Of a stretch of DNA of 64,000 bases, positions 1 through 7,477 are shown piece by piece. The translations under genes and the position numbers were made by a program. The notes beneath the pieces are model-generated. The model was not told where the DNA came from and ran no database searches. It saw only the letters and a list, made by a program, of their open reading frames with translations. Source of the DNA: an uncultured Lachnospiraceae bacterium (lineage in GTDB: Bacteria > Bacillota > Clostridia > Lachnospirales > Lachnospiraceae); NCBI GenBank assembly GCA_947178145.1, contig CAMWXE010000020.1, positions 1 to 64,000 on the forward strand. The letters run 5' to 3'. Position 1 is the first letter of the stretch; every line of letters starts with the position of its first letter.

Positions 1-422
1 CAGGTGGAGAAGGCACGAGTAGAAATGGAGAGTACCCGATTAAGGGAATTGACACATCCCCTTTTCAGGATATAACCAGTCCATTAGAATGCGTAGAAAT
101 GGAGAGTACCCGATTAAGGGAATTGACACACAAAGCCATTGCTATCAACAACGATTGTCATGGTTTGTAGAAATGGAGAGTACCCGATTAAGGGAATTGA
201 CACAGAAGAATATTTAAGCGATCGAACAATCACCCATATTTGTAGAAATGGAGAGTACCCGATTAAGGGAATTGACACAGTTTCTTTTTGCTTCATAGTA
301 TCTCTCCTTTTTACGTAGAAATGGAGAGTACCCGATTAAGGGAATTGGCACGCATTACTCCTCCATCTGAACCAACATCTACAACATAGAGACGGAGAGT
401 ACTCAATCAGCTTTGGCGCTCA
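1..422 (+). CRISPR. CRISPR array, leader-distal end
   Basis: Five copies of a 37-bp direct repeat begin at 19, 93, 167, 242 and 315, separated by spacers of 37, 37, 38 and 36 bp; bases 1-18 are the end of another spacer. Four copies are identical and the one at 315 has a single A-to-G change in its TTGACAC tail. A sixth copy at about 386-422 is badly decayed, recognisable only in its first ~22 bases. Decay at the right edge marks the leader-distal end, so the leader and any cas genes should lie left of the window. Read on the plus strand each repeat ends in ATTGACAC, close to the ATTGAAAC 5' handle of many type I and III crRNAs, and contains a small CCC/GGG stem. The subtype cannot be fixed without cas genes. 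Confidence 0.95.
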
Positions 423-534
423 AAAATTTAATAAAAAACTCCATTTTATGGGAAATTGCGAGATAATAAAAGTAACATCACAAATATTTTTTGCAACCCT
501 ATAAAAGAGAGGAGGTTTTACTATAAAAGAAAGG

Positions 535-794
535 ATGAGAGTAACAAGGAAAGAAGCCAGCAAACAACTGGAACAGCTGAATCTTGCATGTGAACCTGCC
601 AGGCTGATCAGACAATTTTTCCGGATCTGATTCCGCTGTTAAGAGAGATTCCAGATCCGAGAAACCAGAGTTATATAACATATTCCGGCATCGTGTTTCT
701 TACGACGCGTATCCTTTCTTCTATACATAACATCAGCAGCATGAGGAAAACAAGTGAGAAATTCAATTCTGACACAATGATCGAAAACATTTCC
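535..794 (+). pseudogene. Frameshifted N-terminal fragment of an IS transposase
   Basis: An AGGAGG site at 510-515 precedes an ATG at 535 that opens 31 codons and stops at 628-630. Shifting frame near 618-621 (a run of five T) restores reading into PDLIPLLREIPDPRNQSY, continuing through MRKTSEKFNSDTMIEN. From memory this matches the N-terminus of a transposase family common in Lachnospiraceae. The similarity breaks off near 794, so only about the first 85 residues of a much longer protein remain. It is a dead remnant. No terminal inverted repeats or target duplications were seen. Confidence 0.6.
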
Positions 795-1067
795 AGCCGC
801 CCGGTGAATTACAACAAAAAGTTATTCCGATACAGGACGGCAGGGGCTAGGGAGTATTGGATCGTTGACTCTGTGAAACAACTGATAATCGTTTACAATA
901 TTGAACAGGATACTTATGAAGAATATTCTTTTTCAGATAAATTAAAAGCTGGAGCATTTTTCAAACATACTCTGGAATTTATGAAGACTTTGAACTGGAC
1001 TATAAATCAATGTAATTTTAAACAGGAGCTGATATTATATGGAAGAACAAAAGCAGGAACAGCTTAA
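795..1067 (+). pseudogene. C-terminal remnant of a Uma2-family (DUF820) endonuclease-like protein
   Basis: Downstream of the transposase scrap, the same open frame continues with KLFRYRTAGAREYWIVDS and a C-terminal tail typical of Uma2/DUF820 proteins, which have a PD-(D/E)XK-like nuclease fold. The N-terminal two thirds, including the acidic catalytic part, are absent. The full-length relative at 11040-11825 has the matching stretch EKYENAGVREYWILDP, which supports the call. The open frame through 693-1067 is therefore a chance chimera of two gene fragments. Its end overlaps the start of the next gene. Confidence 0.6.
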
Positions 1068-2160
1068 TAGAAAAATAAAAGACGCAGCGGAAGCATTATG
1101 TGAAGATTGGGCCGGACGGGATCGGTTCAGCGGCGTATGTATGATAAAATGCAAGGGACATACCGTATTTGCGGGGGCGTATGGTTTTGCAAACCGGGCA
1201 TTTAAAATCCCCAATAAAATCGACACGAAATTTGATACGGCGTCTATTACGAAAGTGTTTACGGCAGCGGCCGTTCTGCAGCTGGTGCAGGAGAAAAAAC
1301 TGAAACTGTCAGATTACATAACGCAAATTGTCGACTTGGAAGGAACGGAAATTTCTCCTGATGTTACGATTGAGCAGCTGTTGAACCATACGTCTGGTAT
1401 TCATGATGATGCGGAAGAGGAGGCGGGGGAACAATATTCCGAACTTTTTGTGACATCGCCTAATTATGCAATAAAGGAATGCAGGGATTTTTTGAAAAAT
1501 TTTGCATATAAGAAGCCTAATTTTGAACCGGGTTCGGATGTCCGGTATTGTAACTGTTCCTTTGTTTTGCTGGGGCTTGCAATAGAAAAAATCACAGGGA
1601 AAACCTATCGGGAATACGTGACGGAAAATGTGTTTCGGAGAGCGGGAATGAGAAATACCGCTTTTTTATCAATGGATTCTGTCAATGAGAATACGGCTGA
1701 AGGCTATCTGAATTTGTATAATGAAGACGGCAGGGTAATCGGATATAAGAAAAATATTTACTGTTTTCCACCTATGGGAACGCCGGACGGAGGGGCGTAT
1801 ACAACGGTGGAAGATATGAATCTTTTCCTGACCGCGATACAAAAGAAGATCCTGCTGGATGATACGCATGCAAAACTGTTTCTTACGGCCCACTGCCCAT
1901 ATACACGGGAAAAAGAATGGTGGGGGATTCCCGGATTATATGAAAGAAATGGTTATGCATTTGAGCTTCTTTTCCTGCCGGATAGCAAAGAGCCTTTCTG
2001 CATCTATAAAGATGGGCAGAATGACGGCGTTGCCGCCAGATTTAACTATTATCCGAAAGAAGACATTTCGGTGACGATCCTGTCAAATCAGGATTGCGAC
2101 GTGTGGGATATGACAAGACAGATACAGACAGAAATATATAACATGTGCTATTTACGCTGA
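1039..2160 (+). CDS. Serine hydrolase, beta-lactamase class C/DD-peptidase fold
   Basis: A 373-aa protein of the penicillin-binding-protein-like serine hydrolase family (beta-lactamase/transpeptidase fold). The nucleophile motif SxxK is visible as SITK in DTASITKVFTAAAVLQL (about residues 69-72), and a YxN motif as YCN near residue 173. LLNHTSGIHD is a typical family segment just before it. No signal peptide or membrane segment is evident, so it may be cytoplasmic, as many of these esterase/peptidase-like proteins are. The ATG at 1039 has AGGAG at 1024-1028. The substrate cannot be predicted; true beta-lactamase activity is unlikely to be its main role. It stands alone between pseudogene debris and a palindromic non-coding region. 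Confidence 0.85.
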   Translation: MEEQKQEQLNRKIKDAAEALCEDWAGRDRFSGVCMIKCKGHTVFAGAYGFANRAFKIPNKIDTKFDTASITKVFTAAAVLQLVQEKKLKLSDYITQIVDLEGTEISPDVTIEQLLNHTSGIHDDAEEEAGEQYSELFVTSPNYAIKECRDFLKNFAYKKPNFEPGSDVRYCNCSFVLLGLAIEKITGKTYREYVTENVFRRAGMRNTAFLSMDSVNENTAEGYLNLYNEDGRVIGYKKNIYCFPPMGTPDGGAYTTVEDMNLFLTAIQKKILLDDTHAKLFLTAHCPYTREKEWWGIPGLYERNGYAFELLFLPDSKEPFCIYKDGQNDGVAARFNYYPKEDISVTILSNQDCDVWDMTRQIQTEIYNMCYLR

Positions 2161-2212
2161 ACGGGAGAGAAATATCTGCATGCACTATGTATTGGTATGG
2201 CTTCCTTTCACC

Positions 2213-2384
2213 CCCACGTCAAAGCAGTGGGTATAGTGGTTTTGGTTACAGTTCAGCCCAGGACTTCGCACTGCGCTGCAAAGTCCGTGAGAAAGCGTGG
2301 AGGCTGAGATGCATCAAGCCAACCGCGAAGCGGTTTTTGCATGGCTTGATGCTTGTAACAGGAAGCCGAAGGCTGAACTGTTAC
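2213..2384. repeat. Multi-hairpin palindromic non-coding element
   Basis: No plausible gene lies here. The stretch is built of nested inverted repeats: an outer stem pairs 2245-2258 with 2371-2384 (13 of 14 positions). Inside it sit a hairpin at 2260-2285 (GGACTT...AAGTCC with an inner GCA/TGC stem) and one at 2311-2352 (GCATCAAGCC...GGCTTGATGC enclosing AACCGC-GAA-GCGGTT). A small CCCAC/GTGGG hairpin precedes them at about 2214-2230. The arrangement resembles a multi-branched RNA or a REP/MITE-like palindromic element. It separates the serine hydrolase from the aspS T-box leader. Confidence 0.55.
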
Positions 2385-2425
2385 GGTTTTGGTAACAAAT
2401 AATGAAAAAACGCTTGCAATGAATT

Positions 2426-2454
2426 TTGACATGTGTTATCCTAAGAAAGAATCT
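2426..2454 (+). promoter_or_regulatory. Probable promoter of the aspS-gatCAB T-box transcript
   Basis: A perfect -35 box TTGACA at 2426-2431 is followed after 17 bp by a weak -10 box GAATCT at 2449-2454. Transcription would start near 2460, just ahead of the T-box stem I. The -10 is poor, so the exact position is uncertain. Confidence 0.45.
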
Positions 2455-2490
2455 TGGAATAAAAATGACATATATTTTATGAAATGCCAT

Positions 2491-2781
2491 GAAGGAGACT
2501 CTTGCCAAGGAAAACGACAGGAAGACGGCGTCACCGACTGAGAGCGCTGTCCGCGGAAGCTGACGAAGGGAACACTCCGGAGCAGATTATCTGAAAAGAT
2601 ATCGTCTTATAGGTATGTTAGTAGGATAGTACGTGAGCGTGCGTTAAACGCAAGAGAGGATAAGATCTTTTGACATGCTGCATGTACACATGTGTAATAA
2701 AAGGTTTTGTCAATGCGGGTGGTACCGCGGGTATATTTCAGATTATCCGTCCCGGAATACATTTTGTATTCCGGGATTTTT
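2491..2781 (+). promoter_or_regulatory. T-box riboswitch controlling aspS-gatCAB
   Basis: The hallmark T-box antiterminator sequence GGGTGGTACCGCGG sits at 2717-2730, followed by an intrinsic terminator at 2751-2781 and then aspS. Upstream, 2494-2497 (GGAG) can pair with 2575-2578 (CTCC), framing a specifier loop; GAGAGCGCTG at 2540-2549 resembles the conserved AG-bulge region. In the 3' side of the specifier loop the sequence GAAC at 2570-2573 contains the overlapping codons GAA (Glu) and AAC (Asn). T-boxes stop transcription unless the matching tRNA is uncharged. Control by tRNA-Asn, possibly also tRNA-Glu, would fit an operon that makes Asn-tRNA and Gln-tRNA by transamidation. T-box identity is secure; specifier assignment is inference. 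Confidence 0.9.
2751..2781 (+). terminator. T-box intrinsic terminator
   Basis: A 10-bp perfect stem (CCCGGAATAC at 2751-2760 with GTATTCCGGG at 2766-2775) is followed by a run of T. It is the terminator arm that competes with the T-box antiterminator at 2717-2730. Confidence 0.9.
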
Positions 2782-2888
2782 GTCGTTATGAAAACAGCAC
2801 CAGCCCAGACATTTTGCAGTCGGAATTGTTCCTGACGCAGTGGGACCCAGAAGGGCTGATGCGCAGCATGAAATGAGGAGGATTTGAG

Positions 2889-4625
2889 ATGTACAGAGAC
2901 ATTACAATGAAAGAAATCAGTGAACAGCATATCGGGCAGACGCTGCAGGTAGCGGGGTGGGTTGAGAATATCCGCGACCATGGCGGCGTGTCCTTTGTCG
3001 ATCTGCGCGATATGTACGGCGTGCTGCAGGTGGTTATGCGGGACACGACACTGCTCGACGGTATCACAAAGGAGATGTGTCTTTCGATTGAAGGACTGGT
3101 GGAAAAAAGGGATGAGGATACCTACAATCCAAGGATTCCGACAGGAACGATTGAGCTGGAGGCAAGGAAAGTGACAGTACTCGGGAAAGTGTACCATCAG
3201 CTTCCGTTTGAGATTATGACGTCGAAGGAGACAAGGGAAGATGTCCGTCTAAAATACCGTTATCTCGACCTTAGAAACGCAAAGGTGAAGGACAATATCA
3301 TTTTCCGCTCGCAGGTGATCAGTTTTCTGCGGCAGAAGATGACAGACATGGGTTTTCTGGAGATTCAGACACCGATTCTGTGCGCATCGTCACCGGAGGG
3401 CGCGCGCGATTACATCGTTCCGTCCAGAAAATACAAAGGAAAATTTTATGCGCTTCCGCAGGCTCCGCAGCAGTATAAACAGCTTCTGATGGCTTCGGGG
3501 TTTGACAAGTACTTCCAGATCGCACCGTGCTTCCGCGATGAGGACGCGCGTGCAGACCGCTCGCCGGGAGAGTTTTACCAGCTCGACTTTGAGATGAGCT
3601 TTGCGACGCAGGAGGATGTGTTCCGGGTAGGGGAGGAAGTGCTGTCCGCCACATTTGAGCAGTTTGCACCGGAGGGCTATGCGGTGACAAAAGCGCCCTA
3701 TCCGATCATCAGCTACAGGCAGGCAATGCTGGAATTTGGCACGGATAAGCCGGATCTTAGAAATCCGCTCCGCATTATCGATGTGACAGAATTTTTCCAG
3801 AGATGTACGTTTAAGCCGTTTATCGGCAGGACAGTGCGGGCTATTAAAGTGCATGCTGAGATGTCAAAGGGCTTCCACGAAAAGCTTCTGAGTTTTGCGA
3901 CCGGTATGGGAATGGGAGGACTGGGATATCTTGAAATTGCGGATGATATGACCTACAAGGGACCGATTGACAAGTTCATTCCCGATGAGATGAAAGCAGA
4001 GCTTGCCGCGCTCGCAGGGCTTGAGGCAGGCGATACGATTTTCTTTATCGCGGACAGGGAAGAGCGGGCAAACTACTATGCAGGACAGCTGCGCGTGGAG
4101 CTGGGCGATAAGCTTGAACTGTGTGAGAAGAATGCATATCGTTTTTGCTATATCAATGATTTTCCGATGTACGAGATTGATCCCGAGACGAAGCAGATTG
4201 GATTTACGCACAATCCGTTTTCCATGCCGCAGGGCGGGCTGGGGGCGCTGAACAGTGAGAATCCTCTGGATATTCTGGCATATCAGTATGATATAGTGTG
4301 CAATGGTGTGGAGCTGTCAAGCGGTGCAGTCAGGAACCACGACATGGAGATTATGGTGAAGGCCTTTGAGATTGCGGGCTATGACGAGGAGACATTGAAG
4401 TCAAAGTTTGGCGCGCTCTATCAGGCATTTCAGTTCGGCGCACCGCCGCACGCAGGCATGGCGCCGGGTGTTGACAGGATGCTGATGCTGCTGAAAAACG
4501 AGGAGAATATCAGGGAGGTTATCGCTTTCCCGATGAGCGGTTCCGCGCAGGATCTGATGTGCGGCGCGCCGAATGATGTCACAGAACAGCAGCTTAGGGA
4601 AGTGCATATCAAGATCAGGGATTAA
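2889..4625 (+). CDS. aspS: Aspartyl-tRNA synthetase, probably non-discriminating (Asp/Asn)
   Basis: A 578-aa bacterial-type class II AspRS. The N-terminal OB-fold anticodon-binding domain covers about 1-110, the catalytic domain follows, with the bacterial GAD insertion at about 280-420. Visible motifs are PEGARDYIVPSR, the motif-2 region FRDEDARADR, and the motif-3 segment APGVDRMLMLL near the C-terminus. The OB-fold loop reads RDHGG; the His is where, as I recall, non-discriminating enzymes such as the Pseudomonas one carry His and the discriminating E. coli enzyme carries Leu. Followed by gatC, gatA and gatB, it probably charges both tRNA-Asp and tRNA-Asn with Asp, the latter then being amidated. 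The ATG at 2889 follows GAGGAGGA at 2875-2882 and lies behind the T-box. Confidence 0.95.
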   Translation: MYRDITMKEISEQHIGQTLQVAGWVENIRDHGGVSFVDLRDMYGVLQVVMRDTTLLDGITKEMCLSIEGLVEKRDEDTYNPRIPTGTIELEARKVTVLGKVYHQLPFEIMTSKETREDVRLKYRYLDLRNAKVKDNIIFRSQVISFLRQKMTDMGFLEIQTPILCASSPEGARDYIVPSRKYKGKFYALPQAPQQYKQLLMASGFDKYFQIAPCFRDEDARADRSPGEFYQLDFEMSFATQEDVFRVGEEVLSATFEQFAPEGYAVTKAPYPIISYRQAMLEFGTDKPDLRNPLRIIDVTEFFQRCTFKPFIGRTVRAIKVHAEMSKGFHEKLLSFATGMGMGGLGYLEIADDMTYKGPIDKFIPDEMKAELAALAGLEAGDTIFFIADREERANYYAGQLRVELGDKLELCEKNAYRFCYINDFPMYEIDPETKQIGFTHNPFSMPQGGLGALNSENPLDILAYQYDIVCNGVELSSGAVRNHDMEIMVKAFEIAGYDEETLKSKFGALYQAFQFGAPPHAGMAPGVDRMLMLLKNEENIREVIAFPMSGSAQDLMCGAPNDVTEQQLREVHIKIRD

Positions 4626-4626
4626 A

Positions 4627-4710
4627 AAACGAAAAGAAAATCTAAGGTGATAAAAGACATCACCTAAGATTTTCTAAGTTTCGTTTATAAGAATCGCGTT
4701 TGCGATTCTT
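4627..4710. repeat. Palindromic repeat element, copy 1 (aspS-gatC gap)
   Basis: A large hairpin pairs AAACGAAA and GAAAATCTAAGGTGAT (4627-4651) with ATCACCTAAGATTTTC and TTTCGTTT (4659-4686). A second perfect hairpin AAGAATCGC-GTTT-GCGATTCTT follows at 4689-4710, abutting the gatC ribosome site at 4711-4719. Nearly the same sequence recurs after gatA at 7458-7541, so this is a dispersed palindromic repeat and not a private terminator. It has no T-run after the stem, so read-through into gatC is expected. Confidence 0.75.
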
Positions 4711-4725
4711 AGGAGGAGGTTGAAT

Positions 4726-5019
4726 ATGGCGAATATAATTTCAGATGAGACGATTGAATATGTGGGGATTCTTGCCAAGCTGGAGCTTTCGAGTGAGGAG
4801 AAAGAGCAGGCGAAGAAGGATATGGGGCGTATGCTTGACTACATTGATAAACTGGCAGAGCTTGACACGACGGGCATTGAGCCGATGTCGCACGTGTTTC
4901 CGGTGCAGAACGTGTTCCGCGAGGACGTAGTGACAAACGGGGATGAGAGTGAGAAAACATTGATGAATGCGCCAGGCGAGAAGGACAATATGTTCATGGT
5001 TCCGAAGACGTTTGACTAA
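4726..5019 (+). CDS. gatC: Asp-tRNA(Asn)/Glu-tRNA(Gln) amidotransferase subunit C
   Basis: A 97-aa protein matching GatC in length and pattern, with the N-terminal segment [20 protein letters not shown] and the C-terminal VFREDVV motif. GatC is the small belt subunit that stabilises the GatA-GatB interface in the heterotrimer which amidates misacylated Asp-tRNA-Asn and Glu-tRNA-Gln. A TTG six bases upstream would abut the AGGAGGAGG at 4711-4719, so the ATG at 4726 is the better start. It lies 100 bp after aspS, separated by a palindromic repeat. Unusually, about 1 kb with two unrelated genes separates it from gatA. Confidence 0.93.
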   Translation: MANIISDETIEYVGILAKLELSSEEKEQAKKDMGRMLDYIDKLAELDTTGIEPMSHVFPVQNVFREDVVTNGDESEKTLMNAPGEKDNMFMVPKTFD

Positions 5020-5067
5020 AATGTTTTATCGTCGGGGATATAAATTGGGATTTATGGAGGTGGCTTT

Positions 5068-5502
5068 GTGATTAGAGAAGCAACGCAGGCAGAAGCTTTC
5101 GCTTTGGCAGAATTGGCGATAAAAATGTGGTCCGGTAACACAATATCAGGATTGCAATCAGAGTTTCTTGACCTTATTTGCAGGGATAACGCTGTTTGTT
5201 TCATAAAATATGTCGGTGATAAAAAAGTAGGTTTTGCACAGTGTCAGCTTAGAAATGATTATGTTGAAGGGACAGATACATCTCCTGTTGGATATTTAGA
5301 AGGGATTTTTGTTGAGAAAGAATATAGGCATAATGGATATGCGAAAGAGCTTCTTTCGAAGTGCGAAAAATGGGCAAAAGAAAAACACTGTACTGAATTT
5401 GCAAGTGATTGTGAAATTGACAATGATGCAAGTTTAAAATTTCATTTATCAATGGGATTTGAAGAAGCAAATCGCATTATTTGCTTTAGGAAAGATATAT
5501 GA
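5068..5502 (+). CDS. AAC(6')-type aminoglycoside N-acetyltransferase, putative
   Basis: A 144-aa GNAT-fold acetyltransferase. It closely resembles chromosomal aminoglycoside 6'-N-acetyltransferases in length and in hallmark segments: DYVEGTDTSPVGYLEGIFV (about residues 67-85), the acetyl-CoA loop EYRHNGYAKELL, EFASDCEIDND, and SLKFHLSMGFEEANRIICF at the end. Such enzymes move acetyl from acetyl-CoA to the 6'-amino group of kanamycin- or tobramycin-class drugs. Activity against drugs is not proven by sequence. The GTG start at 5068 is chosen for the GGAGGTGG site at 5055-5062. It lies between gatC and gatA in the same direction, so it would be co-transcribed under T-box control; the insertion looks foreign to the ancestral gatCAB order. 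Confidence 0.75.
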   Translation: MIREATQAEAFALAELAIKMWSGNTISGLQSEFLDLICRDNAVCFIKYVGDKKVGFAQCQLRNDYVEGTDTSPVGYLEGIFVEKEYRHNGYAKELLSKCEKWAKEKHCTEFASDCEIDNDASLKFHLSMGFEEANRIICFRKDI

Positions 5503-5578
5503 AGCAAATACCAATTGAGGCAGACTATGCATTTTGACGACTCTGTATTAGAAGAGGAGGCTGTCAGGGAGGAAATCC

Positions 5579-5974
5579 ATGAAAAAATATAAAATTGCAT
5601 CAGTACTGATGTTTATACACGGAGCATGTATGGAAGTTGGAGGGTGTTTGTGCCTGATTCCGATATTGATTATGGGGAATGACAAATTTGATATCAATCA
5701 GTATTTTACATTTATCGTTCCATATTTTAGGGAGCATATGAATTTCATGCTTGTAATGGGAGCAATTTATGGAATTATGAGAATGATAGGAGCAGTTGGA
5801 TTATGGAACAATAGAATGTGGGGATTGGTACTATCAGTGATAAATTGTGTTATTACAATGGCTTTAATGATGTTTATGCTGCCGGCAGGCATCATGGATG
5901 GAATCCTTGCGACAACCGCGTTGCTTTTGATTTTAACACAATATTATGGAAAGAAAAAAATAATAGAACAGTGA
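5579..5974 (+). CDS. Small multi-pass membrane protein, function unknown
   Basis: A 131-aa protein with about four hydrophobic segments: near 9-32 (VLMFIHGACMEVGGCLCLIP), 50-75, 85-105, and 105-122 (MDGILATTALLLILTQYY). No motif was recognised. The ATG follows a GGGAGGAAAT ribosome site. It lies between the AAC(6')-like gene and gatA, same strand, and probably entered the operon with the acetyltransferase gene. It could be a small permease-like or immunity-like protein, but the sequence does not decide. Confidence 0.6.
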   Translation: MKKYKIASVLMFIHGACMEVGGCLCLIPILIMGNDKFDINQYFTFIVPYFREHMNFMLVMGAIYGIMRMIGAVGLWNNRMWGLVLSVINCVITMALMMFMLPAGIMDGILATTALLLILTQYYGKKKIIEQ

Positions 5975-6034
5975 GAAGTTTTAAATTGTGTATGGAAGAA
6001 TCGCGGCGGCGGTTTTTCAGAATGGAGACTGTGA

Positions 6035-7477
6035 ATGGATATTTTAGATTACAGTGCCGTGGAGCTCTCCGCGGCGATCAAAGAGGGCAGGGTCACTGCG
6101 CCGGAAGCGATGGAGGCAGTCCTTGCAAGGATTGATGAAAAGGAAAAAGATATCAATGCCTACGTGACGATAGACAGGGAGCGCGCGTTAAAGGCGGCGG
6201 CATCTGTACAGGAAAAAATCGAAAAAGGGGAGCTTTCAGGACCGCTCGCGGGTGTTCCGGTGGCGGTCAAGGACAACATGTGCACGGAAGACATGCTGAC
6301 GACCTGCTCCTCAAAAATCCTGGAGAATTTTGTTCCGGCTTTTTCGGCGGAGGCAGTGCTCAATCTCGAGAAAGCGGGCGCAGTGATCATCGGAAAGACC
6401 AATATGGATGAGTTTGCGATGGGTTCCACGACGGAGACTTCCGCGTACGGTGTGACCAGAAATCCATGGAATACAGCACATGTGCCGGGCGGCTCGTCAG
6501 GCGGTTCCGCGGCGGCCGTGGCGTCAGGGGAGTGTTTCTTTGCACTCGGCTCAGACACAGGCGGCTCGATCAGACAGCCGGCCTCCTTCTGCGGGGTGGT
6601 GGGATTAAAGCCTACTTACGGCACGGTTTCCCGGTATGGATTGATTGCATATGGTTCCTCGCTCGACCAGATTGGACCGCTGACAAAGAATGTGGCAGAC
6701 TGTGCCGCCGTTCTGGAGCTGATCGCATCGCACGACACAAAGGATTCGACATCCGTCAAAAGGGAGGATACAGATTTTACATCGGCACTGGTTGACGATG
6801 TCAAAGGTATGAAAATTGGCATTCCAAAGGATTACTTTGGCGACGGGCTCGACGCGGAAGTAAAGGATGCCGTGCTTGCGGCGGCAAAGGTGCTGGAGGA
6901 GAAAGGCGCTGTCGTCGAGGAGTTTGACCTTAGCCTTGTCGAGTATGCGATTCCCACGTATTACACGATTGCGGCGGCGGAGGCAAGCTCGAACTTAGAG
7001 CGCTTTGATGGAGCAAAATACGGATATCGTACAAAAGAGTACGAAGGGCTTCACAATATGTACAAAAAGACGCGCTCCGAGGGCTTTGGCGCGGAGGTAA
7101 AGCGCAGGATTATGCTTGGTTCCTTCGTGCTCAGTTCCGGTTATTATGATGCCTATTATCTGAAGGCTTTGAAAGTAAAGGCGATGATCAAGAAAGCGTT
7201 TGACGAAGCTTTTACAAAGTATGACCTGATTCTTGGACCGGTGGCGCCCACGACTGCGCCCAGGCTGGGAGAGAGCTTATCAGATCCGTTGAAAATGTAT
7301 CTTGGGGATATTTACACGATATCAGTGAATCTTGCGGGACTGCCGGGTATTTCGCTTCCATGCGGGAAGGACTCAAAGGGACTGCCGATCGGTCTGCAGC
7401 TCATTGCGGACAGCTATCAGGAAAAGAAGCTGATACAGGCGGCATACACCTATGAAAAAAATGAAAAGAAAATCTAA
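6035..7477 (+). CDS. gatA: Asp-tRNA(Asn)/Glu-tRNA(Gln) amidotransferase subunit A
   Basis: A 480-aa amidase-signature protein, the glutaminase subunit that supplies ammonia for tRNA transamidation. The Ser-cisSer-Lys catalytic set is visible: Lys in PVAVKDNMC (about residue 78), the cis-Ser in PGGSSGGSAAAVASG (about 150-160), and the nucleophile in DTGGSIRQPASFCG (about 175-188). The ATG at 6035 has GGAG at 6024-6027. The protein ends in AAYTYEKNEKKI, where the last residues and the stop codon are supplied by a palindromic repeat (7458 onward), so the native C-terminus seems to have been clipped by several residues. The catalytic core is intact and it should be functional. Confidence 0.95.
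   Translation: MDILDYSAVELSAAIKEGRVTAPEAMEAVLARIDEKEKDINAYVTIDRERALKAAASVQEKIEKGELSGPLAGVPVAVKDNMCTEDMLTTCSSKILENFVPAFSAEAVLNLEKAGAVIIGKTNMDEFAMGSTTETSAYGVTRNPWNTAHVPGGSSGGSAAAVASGECFFALGSDTGGSIRQPASFCGVVGLKPTYGTVSRYGLIAYGSSLDQIGPLTKNVADCAAVLELIASHDTKDSTSVKREDTDFTSALVDDVKGMKIGIPKDYFGDGLDAEVKDAVLAAAKVLEEKGAVVEEFDLSLVEYAIPTYYTIAAAEASSNLERFDGAKYGYRTKEYEGLHNMYKKTRSEGFGAEVKRRIMLGSFVLSSGYYDAYYLKALKVKAMIKKAFDEAFTKYDLILGPVAPTTAPRLGESLSDPLKMYLGDIYTISVNLAGLPGISLPCGKDSKGLPIGLQLIADSYQEKKLIQAAYTYEKNEKKI

Noticed and set aside
114-296. 60-codon frame across the CRISPR array with a repeating SIPLIGYSPF motif
   Set aside because: It is the translation of repeats and spacers; its ATG belongs to a spacer copied from another gene.
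2145-2402. 85-codon frame after the serine hydrolase
   Set aside because: It crosses the palindromic element, overlaps the upstream gene's end and has no ribosome site; the hairpins explain the sequence better.
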